A DNA stretch of 64,000 bases from positions 2,604,001-2,668,000 of the forward strand of contig JAPVLO010000059.1 of assembly GCA_027257055.1 (NCBI GenBank), read 5' to 3'. The position numbers and the translations under genes are program-made. The stretch comes from Cephalopachus bancanus. Lineage: Eukaryota; Chordata; Mammalia; Primates; Tarsiidae. Shown one piece after another: positions 22,466 through 33,948 of this stretch (position 1 is its first letter; each line of letters opens with the position of its first letter). The notes below the pieces were generated by a model. The model was not told where the DNA came from, ran no database searches, and was given only the letters and a program-made list of their open reading frames with translations.

Positions 22466-22781
22466 GGCCTACCATGATGACTCACACTTGTAATCCCAGC
22501 ACTTTGGAGGCAGAGGAAGGAGGCTCACTTGAGGCCAGGAGTTCAAGACAAGCCTGGGCAACAAAGTAAGCCCCTGTCTATACAAAAAAATAAAAATAAA
22601 AAAAATTAGCCATGTGTGGTGGTATGCATCTGTAGTCCAAGCTACTTGGGAGGCTGAGGCAGGACGATTGCTTGAGCTCAGGAGATCAAGGTTATAGGGA
22701 GCCATGATGGTACCACTGCACTGCAGCCTAGGTGACAGAGTGAGATCCTGTCTCTAAAAAAAAATTAAAAACTTTAAAAAA
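22466..22781 (+). mobile_element. AluJ-type dimer
   Basis: Full dimer with consensus-like CTCACACTTGTAATCCCAGC, GAGGCCAGGAGTTCAAGACA, an A-rich linker, and the right arm CTGTAGTCCAAGCTACTTGG to TGACAGAGTGAGATCCTGTC. Diverged, with an irregular A-rich tail, consistent with an old insertion. Confidence 0.88.
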
Positions 22782-22879
22782 GAGGAATGGAAAGTAAGCA
22801 ACAAACCTTAATTAATATCACATGTAGATGCCAGGCGTCTGAAGATTAACAAGTGAAAGACACTAAAGAATTAAGATCT

Positions 22880-23040
22880 AAGTACCCAGTATGAGCCAAA
22901 CACAATGCCAGGAACTTGTATATGTTATTTTATGATGTTGGTACTGTTCTATTTTATAGAAACTGAAGCTAAGAGGTAATGACCAAAGCCACATGAACAG
23001 TAGACAACAGAGGTAAAATCAAAAGTATGTTTGTCTCACT
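22880..23040 (-). mobile_element. MIR SINE
   Basis: Reversed MIR: ACACAATGCCAGGAACTTGT, TTTTATAGAAACTGAAGCTA, AGAGGTAATGACCAAAGCCA. Confidence 0.6.
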
Positions 23041-23329
23041 CAGGGAGCATCTGACTCAAGCCTTTCTGGACAGGGCAATGGTATGGAGGTAAATGGAGGA
23101 AGAGTTGTCAGGAGTAGACAGGATGAAGTTAGTCAAGGGCAATGGGGACTAAGAAGAGCCCATTGAATTTGGGTACTCACCTCTCAAAGATGATTGTGAT
23201 GTAAGGCCTAAAATTAAGGTCCCCATATTATGTGCTGCCTTGACACCTGGAGAAAACCAGGACGGCCTGGTTTCATTTTAATGTTGTATTCTTCTCAAAT
23301 ATTTTTCTGACATGCTCCTGCCTCATGCT

Positions 23330-24412
23330 TGTATAAAAATCTGGAATTTATAAAAAGACATTGCATAAGAAAAAGGCAAAAAGCGTAACAGAAAAAATGG
23401 CCAAAGAATATGACTAGGTAATTCCCAAAAGAAGAAACAGAAATGTCAATAATGAAAAAAATGTTCAACTTCATTATTATTTTAAAAATTCAAACAAAAT
23501 CACAACATACCATCTATTCATATCTTTCAGGTTGACAAAGATGTAAAAGATTTCTTCTACCCAGTGTTGGTGATGTTGTAAGGAATTGGAAACCCTCATA
23601 TGCAAAAGAAAGTCAGGGTTGCAACTTTCTTAAAATCTTTAGTGCTATCTGTTATGTAATAATATCATTTCTACAACTTTACTCAAGGAAACAACTTGTC
23701 AAATCCATAAAGGTATATGTATGAGGATGTTTGTTCTATTGTCCTTCACAATATGAAAAACCAAAAACAATCTAGATGCCTATCATTAACAGGGGATAGG
23801 CTAAATAACTTGTGGTATAGCTATAAAATAAAATACTATGCAGTCTTTTTTTTTTTTTTTTGAATTGGAGTTTCACTGTCACCCAGACTGGAGTACAGTG
23901 GCCGCTCCCGGCCACTGCAGCCTCAACCTGCTGGGCTCCAGAGATCCTTCCGCCTCAGTCTTCCAAGTAGCTGGAAGTACAGGCACGCGCTACCACGCCC
24001 GGCTAATTTTTTGATATTTATTGTAGAGATGAGGTCTCACCAAGTTGCCCAGGCGGGTCTTGAACCCACGAGCTCAGGCAATCCACTTACTTCGGCCTCC
24101 CAAAGAGTGGGATTACAGGATGAGCCACCGAGCCCGGCCTATGCAGTCTTTTAAAATGATGATGTTGATGTATATTTTATCAACATAGAAAGATGATATT
24201 AGGCTAAAACAAGATTGTAAAACCACAGGTAAAATATTATACACATTATGTAAAATGTATTAAAATGTTGTATTTTTCTATGTACATGGATAGTAAGACA
24301 TTTGGAAGAAAATTTGCAAAATGTTAAGATTCCAGAGTGTTCAAACTTCAAGTGAGTCTTGCTTTCTTCTTTAGTTTACCTTCAAGGCATATATCAGTAA
24401 TCAGAAGGGGGG
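23330..24412 (+). mobile_element. Old L1 (L1M/L1ME type), split by an Alu
   Basis: Sense L1: ATGTTCAACTTCATTATTA, GGTTGACAAAGATGTAAAA, CTAGATGCCTATCATTAACA, AATACTATGCAGTC, then after the Alu the 3' UTR with AAAATGTTAAGATTCC and TTTCTTCTTTAGTTTACC. Strongly diverged. The two halves share the duplicated target site of the Alu. Confidence 0.78.
23850..24139 (-). mobile_element. Dimeric Alu, lineage type (GGCC-hairpin right arm)
   Basis: Reversed dimer with a poly(T) head. It carries CAGTGGCCGCTCCCGGCCAC in the right arm, TTGATATTTATTGTAGAGAT in the linker region, and ATTACAGGATGAGCCACCGA at the left-arm end. A 13-bp target-site duplication, TATGCAGTCTTTT, flanks it at 23837-23849 and 24140-24152 with no mismatch. 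Confidence 0.94.
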
Positions 24413-26797
24413 AAAGGCTATTTTCATTTTGGGGGAAAAACATGTTGAGAGCATTGAATGTCACCCCAAAAAGAGAAAGTATCTTCAGGAAGAACTCACA
24501 CAACATGCTTTGGTTTTGTACCTAGTATTTATTTCCCAACAGATAAATATGAAACCCTGGAAAGAAGGAAATCGACTGTGCACTCAAGTTTTTCACAGGA
24601 ATTACACTAAACTAATGTTTTTGTGGCCCCAGCAAGGCCATGGAGTGAAAACTGGAAGGAGACTGAGGTCAATAGGTGCTGGCCAGCCCCTCTCTGATTG
24701 AAAAGGTCATGTTAAGGGCGCAAAGTGAGACTTCCACTCCAAGTTCCCAACAATGGCTACTTTTTGCCTTTTACCTTGCAAATTAGTCAAACTCACAAGT
24801 CAAGAGAGATTCCAATTTTGGAGCCTTCCCCACCTGACAGCAAAATCCCATCGTGCCTATTTGCTGTTAGTGTATGGCTTGTGTGTCTTTTAAAATATGT
24901 TTCTTAAAGCTTAACAGTCTGAAAAATCAGTTACTGATTTTTCTCCCAATTCTATCACCCAGAGGAGGGCAAAGGTGGCAAAACAGAGCCCACAGAGAGT
25001 TTAATTCTGAAAGACAGACACTTAATTTAGTTATTCTGAGAAAATACAAACCATACTATGTCACTTTAGAAATTTCAAAATAGAGATCTCCATGTATCCC
25101 GTTAGGCATCTGTCATGCTCCCAGTAATATTAGTTTTGACAGTTCTAAGAGAAGCAATATTCATTGGCTTCCTAAGTCCTTAAGAATGCAAAACTTAATC
25201 CATCTGGAAGTGGTTGTGTTGTTGACCCAGGGTTCTTTATATTAGAACAAATTCAGACACAAACTCTGGGACAGTTCTTGAATATTATAGGAAGGTGAGT
25301 TACAGGCATTCACACAACCCATCATTGTCCTTTAAAGCATTTTTATGAGGCAGATCCAACCTTTCCTTCACCACAAAGGAAATCTAGGCTAAAAGAGAAA
25401 ATAAGAAGTTTATGAACTATTAAAAAAAATAAAGCTGTGGAGTTAGGGAGTTATGGATTAAGTTCCGATTCATTAATTCTTTTATCTCCTTACAGAGCTG
25501 GTTGAAGACATGTGGCCCTCTGGTGGGTGACAAAAACACTCATGTCCAGAACAATCAAAGAAAGGGAGAGAAATGGCTGGCAAAGTGGGGAGCAGACCCA
25601 CTTGCTGGGATGTTAATTTATACAGAAATCTGGAATTCAATCATCTCACATCCCCCCAGGTAAGGGAACAATCAGCTCGCCAACTTCATTTGGGAGTTCT
25701 ATTACATTAAGCAATATTCTGTTTGGCCAGACATGCCATTCTTCTCTTGAAAATTAATTTCTTGATTCTTCCAGCTAATGTAATCCCAATTCAGTGCTTA
25801 AAGTTTTCTCAGGGCAATACTAGATGAAATAAACTGTGAAGTACCTCTTGTGAGAACTCACAAGATACAGATGGAAACAACAGAAGAAAGGCAAATTGAA
25901 GAGAGTAAAGCCAGGGACAATTAGGTATTGAACTGCCACCCTGACAAATCACACATTTGATTTGTTAAGAGTGCTCTCTACCCCTAATTCTTCTTCACTG
26001 AGTAGGGCTGTTTTACAATTTCCATAGGAAATTTATTTTTAAGCATATAAGGCCTCTGAACAGGATAAATAAAAGATTACAAGAAGAAGAAAAAAAAAAC
26101 CCACAGTGATTTCTGGTTGTTTAAAAGGCAACTCAACAAGCTTTTTCCAGCTAAAGGAAAAGGTCAGGATCAATAAAAGGGGCTTTCCTTCGGAAAGAGA
26201 TCTGTTTTCAATTTAACAAAAATAAATCCTTATTGTGAGCCTTCTGAAGACCAAGGAGCCATCAAATATACAAGGGATCTGATCTTGCCAAAAAAATAAA
26301 ACCTCTTCATTTGATATTCTCCAACAGTACCAAAACAAAATAATTGTACCCATTCTGGACTCTTCCTTAGTCCTTTGTCTAATAGGCAAAGACTAGTTAA
26401 ACTGAAAAATAAAAATAAGCCTCGAATACGAAGATGTTACTACTCATAAATGCAATTTTATCCTAAAGGTAGCTTTTCAAAGACATCATCTTAAATGTGA
26501 TGTTCACAAGGGTAATCCCATGAATGATCAGAGGCTGATTTCAAAAATGCAGAATATTGAGTATCTTTGGTGACAAAAGAACTGCTCCTAAAGGTATGTT
26601 AGTTAAACCATCTCTTACTCTTTTTATATGTCCACCACATTTGCAAACTACGGCTCAACTACTATGAAGAGAAGTTTTTACTGTCTTTTGGGAGACACGC
26701 AATGTTATTTTTTGTCAGCCTTATTTTCTGTGGCAAATCTAAATCTTTGCTGCAGTGAACAGTTGTTCTGAGCATTTATTCCTTCACATACAAGAAG

Positions 26798-26799
<2 letters not shown>
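24413..26799. other. Long repeat-poor interval, no gene seen
   Basis: About 2.4 kb without a recognised transposable element. Short frames (24337-24701, 24725-25083, all +) carry no domain signature. Candidate for conserved noncoding sequence purely because repeats are absent. Confidence 0.45.

Positions 26800-26841
<42 letters not shown>
26800..26841. repeat. (AC)21 microsatellite
   Basis: Pure dinucleotide run of about 42 bp. Long enough to be length-polymorphic. Confidence 0.97.
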
Positions 26842-26842
<1 letters not shown>

Positions 26843-27089
26843 TTTAATTGATGAATTCATAAATCTGGCAGTCCCCCATTACTGGAACCTTAGTTATAGC
26901 CTAATTCCTAGCTATTACTAACTATAACTTCTCCTCTTTTTCCTTCCTCTCAAAAAAGTAAATGAGATTGCGAGGAGGCTGCAAGGGAGCATGTGTCTTC
27001 CCCTTAAATCTATTTTCATTTATAAGAAAAAGCAAATCATCTGCATCCTTAAGCAGTTTAAATATTATTAGAAAAAAACCTGGTGGGAT

Positions 27090-27260
27090 TCTTCATCAAC
27101 GTTATTCTCCTGCCCAGAATGACCTTTTCTCAGCATTTCTTCAACTACATAAATCCTACCAATATCTCAAGGTTCATCTACTCTATATTCTAAAAATCCT
27201 TCAATCCCCTCTCTCTGAATTCTACCAGGGCTCTCAAACTCAAATGTTTTCCAGGAGTCA
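27090..27260 (+). mobile_element. L2 LINE fragment
   Basis: TCCTGCCCAGAATGACCTTT, CATAAATCCTACCAATATCT and CAAGGTTCATCTACTC follow the sense L2 3' region order. Confidence 0.6.
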
Positions 27261-27451
27261 GGAAGATTATTTATTTGCATGATGCAAGCCAATTTTCCGG
27301 CATATTCATTCACTGAATGAGTGATGAAGGACATGGCAACTGAAGAGGACATGTCCTCCCTGAAGGGGACAGCAGTCAGTCAAGCCCATCCCATTGGTGC
27401 CATGTGAGAAGGCAAGCCCACAGCTACCATTTTGTTGGTGGTGGTGGGTTT

Positions 27452-27755
27452 GTTTATTTTGTTTTTGTTTTTTGAATCAGTGTCTCACTCTGTGGCCCAC
27501 AGTGGAGTGCAGTGGTACAATCTCAGCTCACTGCAGCCTCAACCTCCTGAGCTCAAGTGATCCCCACAACTCAGTCTCCTAAATAGCTGAGGCTACAGGC
27601 ACACACCACCATTTCCAACTAATTTTTATACTTTTTGTAGAGATGAGGTCTCACTATGTTGCCTAGGCTGGTCTTGAACTCCTGGGTTCAAGTGATTCTC
27701 CCACCTTGGCCTCTCACAGTGCCAGGATTACAGGCGTGAGCCGCTGCGCCTGGCC
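27452..27755 (-). mobile_element. AluJ-type dimer
   Basis: Reversed dimer: TGTCTCACTCTGTGGCCCAC, AATCTCAGCTCACTGCAGCC, ATTACAGGCGTGAGCCGCTG. It keeps the ancestral GGCGTGAGCC box that the lineage-type Alus have shortened. Confidence 0.9.
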
Positions 27756-29079
27756 CAGATCTTCCAATGTTTTAAGAGAAGCCCAAAATCTGCATCTTAT
27801 GAAAAATATCTCAGTTTTAAATGTTTGCTCATTTAAGAAGTTTAAGATGACAACTCTCTGATCTGCACTGGTCTCATGAAACAACTAATTTCCAACATCT
27901 GATCTCTACCAAATATGTGAAGCTTAGTGATAAACGACACGTTGTACAGAGATATGGTGTCTCATCACTGATTAGATCAGTATTTCTCAGAGGGACTTAG
28001 ATACTAATATAAGGATTTATAGGTAGCTTAAAAATAAAGCAGAGTTTTAACTAATTATCTTCAACTTCAGTTTATTTAAAGTTTCAAATAAGGTGTAAGA
28101 AGGGTCTGAGAGATTTATGTTTAGAAATATAGAGACATTGGTTAAATAAGTTTAAGGACTACTAAGCCAACAGACTATAAAGTCCCAGAGGGTAGGGACT
28201 GTATCTTTATTTTATTTAGTACCTATCAGGAGTGTTAAGTATATAGGTTTCAATGAAACTGATTTGAAGAACATTTAAGGAAACAGGTTCCAGACAACTA
28301 TTTCATGCATTAGAAACTGAATATTTCCAGATTAAACATATAGCACCAAAAAATTTTTAAACTGTCAGCAAAGCATTCTATTCGTCCACCAAACCTTACT
28401 AAGAGCAGCCTGCTCTAAATATTTTTACTTTGTAATCTTCATAGTTCTAAAATCATCTAAAAGAATAAAGAAAGTACCTGACACAGAGAATGCACTCAAA
28501 TCATATTAAACTTAACTGAAAACAAATAAACAAAAGACAAAATGTCAACACATCTTGTCTCTGTAGAGAGAGTGCCCTGTGGCTTGGGCTTCTTTAATCA
28601 AAAGCATACCAATACCTTTTTGTCAGATAAACTTATTTGCTTTTCCTTGTGTAATGGGGCAAGTATTGTACAAGGTTTCAGTGGCTTTTTTTCCCCCCAA
28701 CTCGAATTGTCCCTTGGAGGCTCAAAGTACTAACAAAGTGCTTTGCTGCATAACATGCTGTCTATATTTGTCTGGCAAATATGATGCCAACTGAAAAGCC
28801 TGATGGGTCTGCAATTCGTCATGGGCACAATTGAGCTCCAGGCCACTTCCACCAGAGAACGAATACAGTTTTATAAAGGAAACCATGGACAGGAAAGTCT
28901 TCTAGCAAGATTCCCAATATTCAGAATATGGACATGAGACCCAAAGACTAATAAAACACAGTTTGGGAAGAGGGTATTGATGAAGCAGCAGTCTAGAGAA
29001 AAGAAGGAGAATTTGAGCATGTTTTGTAATGAAGGGAAAGTGATGGACACAGAGAAAAGAGAAAATCTGTGTTGTCACC
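27756..29079. other. Mostly unique; weak L2 remnants
   Basis: 28165-28270 resembles sense L2 3' UTR (AAGTCCCAGAGGGTAGGGAC) and 28470-28510 a MIR/L2 3' end (GTACCTGACACAGAGAATGC). The rest is unrecognised. Overlapping plus frames 28542-28794 have no clear features. Confidence 0.4.
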
Positions 29080-29270
29080 TGTAATACTATAACAACTACA
29101 GAATTTAGGCCACATTATCCTTATTTTTACAGATGAGAAAACTGAAGCTCAGAAAGGCTGAGTAACTTGTCATAGTCTTACCCAGTCAATTATTGGCTTA
29201 ACTGGAGTTTGGCCAAGTCTTTCTGGCTCTAAAGCTCAAACCTTGTCATTACACAGTGCTAACTTCCAGT
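29080..29270 (-). mobile_element. MIR SINE
   Basis: Reversed MIR: TTTTTACAGATGAGAAAACT, GAAGCTCAGAAAGGCTGAGT, CTTTCTGGCTCTAAAGCTCA. Confidence 0.75.
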
Positions 29271-29381
29271 AAGTCACCCAGAAAGTCAGCGGCATGTAAT
29301 TAGTTGTGCTGTGAAACTACAGACAAGGGAGACAGTATTATTTATTTTTAAGCTAATTTTTGTTGAAGACATAATGGACCA

Positions 29382-29409
29382 ACCACACACACACACACAA
29401 AAAAAAAAT
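29382..29409. repeat. (AC)8-(A)10 compound simple repeat
   Basis: A CA run directly followed by an A run. No retrotransposon body was recognised next to it. Confidence 0.88.
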
Positions 29410-29599
29410 CTGCCAGAGCTATAGGAAATCAGCTCTGTTGTTAGTAAGTATATTCAATTCAAGTATCAATAAAGTAACTTATTAATATACATGAGATCTA
29501 CCAAATACTAGAGAGATGGAAAATCAAATATGTTAAAGAAATCTTAAAGGTAAGCTTTTTTTCCTCATTATTGCATATATAGGAAGATGTTTTTATTAA

Positions 29600-30292
29600 A
29601 AAGAATGTTTATTTACTCAATCAACAAATATTTGCTGAGTAACTATCTGGGCCAGAAATTGTTCTGGACTCTGAGATCAGAGAGTGCACATGACAGAGAA
29701 GGCCCATGTCAGGAAGAAACTTACATTGCTTTGTTTACAGTCAGAATAAACAAAGCAAAAGGGAGAGAAAAGAAGGGATCATCTATGGTTTTTGATGAAC
29801 GCTGTGAAGCAAATATCCTCTGACAGAGAATCAGCGGAAGACTTCCTTTAGACAAGGAGGACAGGGAGAGCCTCCTGAGGTGATAGTGTTTAAATGAGGA
29901 GTTAAGACTGTAAAGGTTGTGGACAGGGCGTTCCAGGCAGGGGATTTGAGTTTGCACAGAGCCAGTGAGGACAATAAGCTTAGCTTATTCCAGAAAGTGA
30001 CAGCCACTGTGAAAGGTGCACTGAGCCAGGTGAGGGTACGTAGTATAAGCAGAGGTGAGTGGGAGCCAACCAGACCCTCATAGGTCTTCTACACCACGAG
30101 AATAGGTTTGGATTTAATTCTAAGCACAATAGGTATGGATTTAATTCTAAGCACAATAGCTGATGAATGTTTGTCTTAAACAGAGGATGAACATGAACAT
30201 TTTGATCGTTTTATTTTTGCTGCCATGAATGGGAAGAGACTAGCATGGAAGTGAAAGACTAGTCTGTAGTTTGGTAGATAACATGGATATTC
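29600..30292 (-). mobile_element. L2 LINE 3' region
   Basis: Antisense L2: CAACAAATATTTGCTGAGTA at the 3' end, GGGCGTTCCAGGCAGGGGAT, GAGCCAGTGAGGACAATAAG and TTGGATTTAATTCTAAGCAC. Contains a 27-bp tandem duplication (30101-30154). Confidence 0.78.
30101..30154. repeat. 27-bp tandem duplication inside L2
   Basis: 30101-30127 and 30128-30154 are head-to-tail copies differing at one base (TTTGG versus TATGG). Confidence 0.92.
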
Positions 30293-30812
30293 TGTGGGAT
30301 GCCTGCCACTGACCCTCTGGATCTACCCTCCACCCTCTCCTATCCTGTGGCCTGCCTCAGGCCTGATCCTCCTGCCTGTGGCCTTATTATGAAGTACAGC
30401 CCAGGGATCTCTCGCTTTCTGGCTTCCATTGGGTTAAGCCAATACGAAGTCCCAACCAGAGATCAGAAAAAGGGAGAACGAAGTGGGGCTATTTATTCCC
30501 TCAGACCCTCCCCCAACGGGGTTTATCACTGGTAGGTTGTATCCCTCCATCCAAGGCTGCTGGTCTCCCAGATGGTCTTTGCCAGATAGCCTCTTCCATA
30601 GCTCTCCCTCCGTTCTAATAACCTTTCCTCTCATTGCCCCTTCCCTCCCCTGCTTTACCCTTCAGGCCTTTAGTAGCATCAGAAAAGGCTGCTACTTGCC
30701 TCAGGGTACTACACTCTGCCTTGTGATTTGAAAATGATATTGCTGTTAAACTCTAGTCAAGTTACCCAGTTTGTGGGTGACATCTGTATTCTCTGGGCCC
30801 CTTACTGATACA
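30293..30812 (+). mobile_element. LTR-like mammalian repeat, family not resolved
   Basis: About 520 bp beginning TG and ending in ACTGATACA, an LTR-like terminus. Internal signature: CTGGCTTCCATTGGGTTAAG, GGGCTATTTATTCCCTCAGA, CCCTTCAGGCCTTTAGTAGC, GTTACCCAGTTTG. A related copy lies at 51600-51904 plus 52231-52285. I recall this as a common mammalian repeat but cannot name it. Frames across it are not genes. Confidence 0.5.
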
Positions 30813-31075
30813 GGAAGACAGAGGCAAGATTTAATATTGACAAGTTCAGCTACTGTGATCCTTGACTAATATTCTGTTTGCTGATGCTTTGTTTCTGATG
30901 TAAGGACCATCAAACCAAAAAGATTACCTTTTTAGGAGAAGCAACACCAAAAAGATAAAAAACCAAAATCATGGGTGTGAGGATTCAGAAAACAAAATTA
31001 GAATTCATGATCACCAATATTTGATTCTGGGCTAATTCCAAGAGCTACTGCTTAAATATTTAAATGTATATTTCT

Positions 31076-32245
31076 CATTTCATTTTTCATTTATCCAATC
31101 AATGTTTATTGAGTGCCTACCACTTGTAAGTCACTATTTTATGACCTAGCTATAGAGCAGAGACCAAAACAAAATGCCTACCCTCTTGGAGCTTACATTC
31201 TAGAGGAGAGCCAGAAAATAAACAAATCAACAATATCTTATGTGCTTTTAAAAAACAGCTAAGGAGAATAAAGAGTAGGAGATTAGGAAGAGGAATGCTG
31301 ATTTATAAAAGAGATAGTAGCTCTTCCTTAAAGTGTGGCATCTGAAAAGAGGCCTAAAGGAAAGTGTAAAGCAAGCAATGATGATGTTCAGGGCAAAGCT
31401 TGTTCTTGGAAGGGAAACATAAGATGCTGAGGTGGGAGTTGTACGCACTTCTGAGTAACAATAAAAGGCCAGTGCAGCTGGAGCAGAAGAGACAAGGAGG
31501 ACATTGGTAGCCTATGCAGTCAGGGAGACAGGTGGGACAAGACCAATAGTCCTCATAGAACTTGGGCTTCGATTTGAGACAAGAATACTTTAGGGTTTTG
31601 AGTAGAATAATAATAGGAATTGACTTAGGTTTAGGAGAACAATTTTGGCTGTTGTGTTACACATAAGGTGGCAAGGATAGAAATGGAAAACACTTAGGCA
31701 AAAGTCTAGAGCAAAGATGTTGGTGGCTTGGACCAGGGTTGTGGCATTTGTATTTGATATGCCTTTTTTATATCCAAGAGGAGATGAGTAGGCATAGGAT
31801 ATATACTCAAAGTCTAGAGTCCAGAGAAGAGGTCCAAGGGGAAGACAGAGATTTGGGAAATATCAGTATTTATCTATGAGAGTGGCTAAGATCATTTAGG
31901 AAGTGAGGAGAGCATATAAAGAGACAAGTTCTAAGGATGGAGCCCTGAGCCATTGCAGGTTGATGGGTCAGAAAGAGGAGAAGGCACCAGCAAGGAACAC
32001 TGAAAAAGCTAGGATGGTAAGAGGGAGACCAAAAGAATATGTTATACTGAAAGCCAACTTTTAAAAAAGTATTTCAAGAAGGAAGTGAGAGGAAGTGATC
32101 AACTGTGTCATGTGTTGCTGATGGATCAAGTAAGAATAGAACTAGGAGTAGAATAATGGATTTGGCAAGGAAGGGGCCACAGATGACTCAGACAAAAGTG
32201 TTCTGAGAATAGTGAGAAGAAAGCCTAACAGAGAGAATGTGTCTG
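31076..32245 (-). mobile_element. Long L2 LINE, 3' UTR into RT region
   Basis: About 1.2 kb of antisense L2. From left to right: TTTATTGAGTGCCTACCACT (3' end), GGTGGCTTGGACCAGGGTTG, GATGGAGCCCTGAGCCATTG, then GAAGTGATCAACTGTGTCAT. The last is the reverse complement of the region coding the conserved CR1/L2 reverse-transcriptase AFDTVDH-type motif. Heavily mutated and dead. Confidence 0.82.
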
Positions 32246-32324
32246 GGCCATTCTTCTAATATTCTTTGTTTTAAATTTGGGGCAGAGAAATGTGTGGCAG
32301 CTGGAAGGAATTTTCTCTTTCTTT

Positions 32325-32440
32325 TCTTCCTTCCTTCCTTCCTTCCTTCTGTCCTTTTCTTCTTTCCCCTTTCTTTTCTCCTGGGCTCATCTCCCTTCCC
32401 CTCCCTCCCTCCCTTCCTTCTTTCCCTCTTTTTCTTTCAT
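32325..32440. repeat. CT-rich region with (TTCC)n
   Basis: (TTCC)n at about 32325-32348, then polypyrimidine sequence to 32440. Three plus frames across it are low-complexity artefacts. Confidence 0.88.
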
Positions 32441-33302
32441 CTCTCAAGTTTGGAGTTATTATAGCATCTTTATATGCTGTTAGAAGTATCTAGCAGGAAG
32501 AAGAGCCCAGATGATGCAGGAGAAAACAGGTGACTGCAGAAGCCATGACTTTTAGTAGACAAATACTGGAGTCCAGGATACCATAAAGGCTGTGGGTAGG
32601 AATAGAACAGTTCACAGAGCATATGGTCTAGTAGTAGACAGTCTAGTGAGAGCATGTGGAGGTATCCTTCTGACTGCGTTGAGCATTTCTCAATAAAACA
32701 GGAAGTAAGAGCATTCACAAATCAGTAGAAGCAAGGAGAAACTATTGGAGGTCTAAGGAGAGAACAGAGAGGGAACTAATTCATCTAGGGCAAGTGGGTG
32801 GAATAGGAACATGAAGTGTGATTGCTGGTCAGCATGTTTGGGCTCTAAACTAACTTTGATGGGAATCTGTAAGTCCCATTAATATTAATGAAAGACACTA
32901 ATATTAATCTAAAGTAGAGGAGAAAAATAAGATAGTCATACAGAAGATGTGGCAACCTGAAGTTTTGAGAAGGAGAATTCCAAATATTGCATTTGGCAGT
33001 ATTCTCAAGTTACTGCAAGAGAGATTCATTCCACCCTGGGGAGGGAATCTGCTTGGCAGTTGCTGTGACTGAAAGTAAAGTGAACTTAAGTAAATGTGGG
33101 CATCCCCACTGTCCCCACAGACTTGAGCGATACAACCAACACAACAACATTCAAATATATGGAAATGATCTTTATTTTAGTTTTTTTCTCATTTAGCCTT
33201 TAGGCTTTGTGACTGTGAAAAGTAATTCTGAAACCCTCCTTTTAATAGCTTTCTTGTAAATTATTCCTGGTATATAAAAGCCCAACTCCTAGATGTAACC
33301 AG
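32441..33302. other. Mostly unrecognised sequence
   Basis: 32480-32760 may be a further degraded antisense L2 piece. No clear element otherwise, and no coding signal. Confidence 0.35.
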
Positions 33303-33318
33303 AAAAAAAAAAAAAAAA
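33303..33318. repeat. (A)16 homopolymer
   Basis: A run of 16 A without an identifiable retrotransposon body. Confidence 0.88.
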
Positions 33319-33879
33319 GACTAATGACCCCTGACATTAAAATTTAAAATGTCCTGCATGCAAATCCACTTTCCTTTCCATCTATTCTTTTGTAATGCAA
33401 TAAATGGCAAGAATTAGAATTGCAAAAATGCCAAAAGAGCTACATGGAAATTATACAACAAAGTAGTTTCACAGTGATATTGAGAAAGGAATATGAAATG
33501 AATACAAGATAACATAGAGACAGAATCTGGTGTTACAGATGTATGAGTGAATGTGTGTATGAGCACATGCATGTCTGAGAGAGAACAACAGATTAAAATG
33601 TATGTCTTTCTTCGCTTTGTTCTCTCTGAACAAAATTCAAAAATAAACACCGCTCTGGTCACATTTCAATAATGTGACACACGGTTTCTATTTTAATTCC
33701 AAATGATTCTTCACTAAATGACTATTGAAATATTTACTTGTAAATGTAAAAGAAACCTTTGGAATGTCTGATTTTGTAAAAAAGAGAACAAAATCAAGCA
33801 ATTATTAACATAGATGTTCTAATACTCTCTGATATGATTTTCTTCCAATTATTATTATTATCTTCTTTTTCATTCCTAG

Positions 33880-33948
33880 GCACCACAGAAGCCCAATGCT
33901 ACAGATGTCTCTCTTTGGGCTTTAAACACTTGAACTATGACACTGATG
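33880..33948 (+). other. Exon-like segment (possible Ly6-type cysteine motif), unproven
   Basis: A polypyrimidine tract and CCTAG acceptor (AG 33878-33879) precede 69 nt that end at a good donor (ATG|GTGAGA, GT 33949-33950). The frame is open across the segment and on to a stop at 34008-34010. Both boundaries would be phase 1, and the peptide includes Q-C-Y-R-C, as at the start of Ly6/uPAR domains. The rest of the Ly6 cysteine spacing is not seen and no partner exons were found. Acceptor and donor matches of this quality also occur by chance in 64 kb. Confidence 0.15.
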
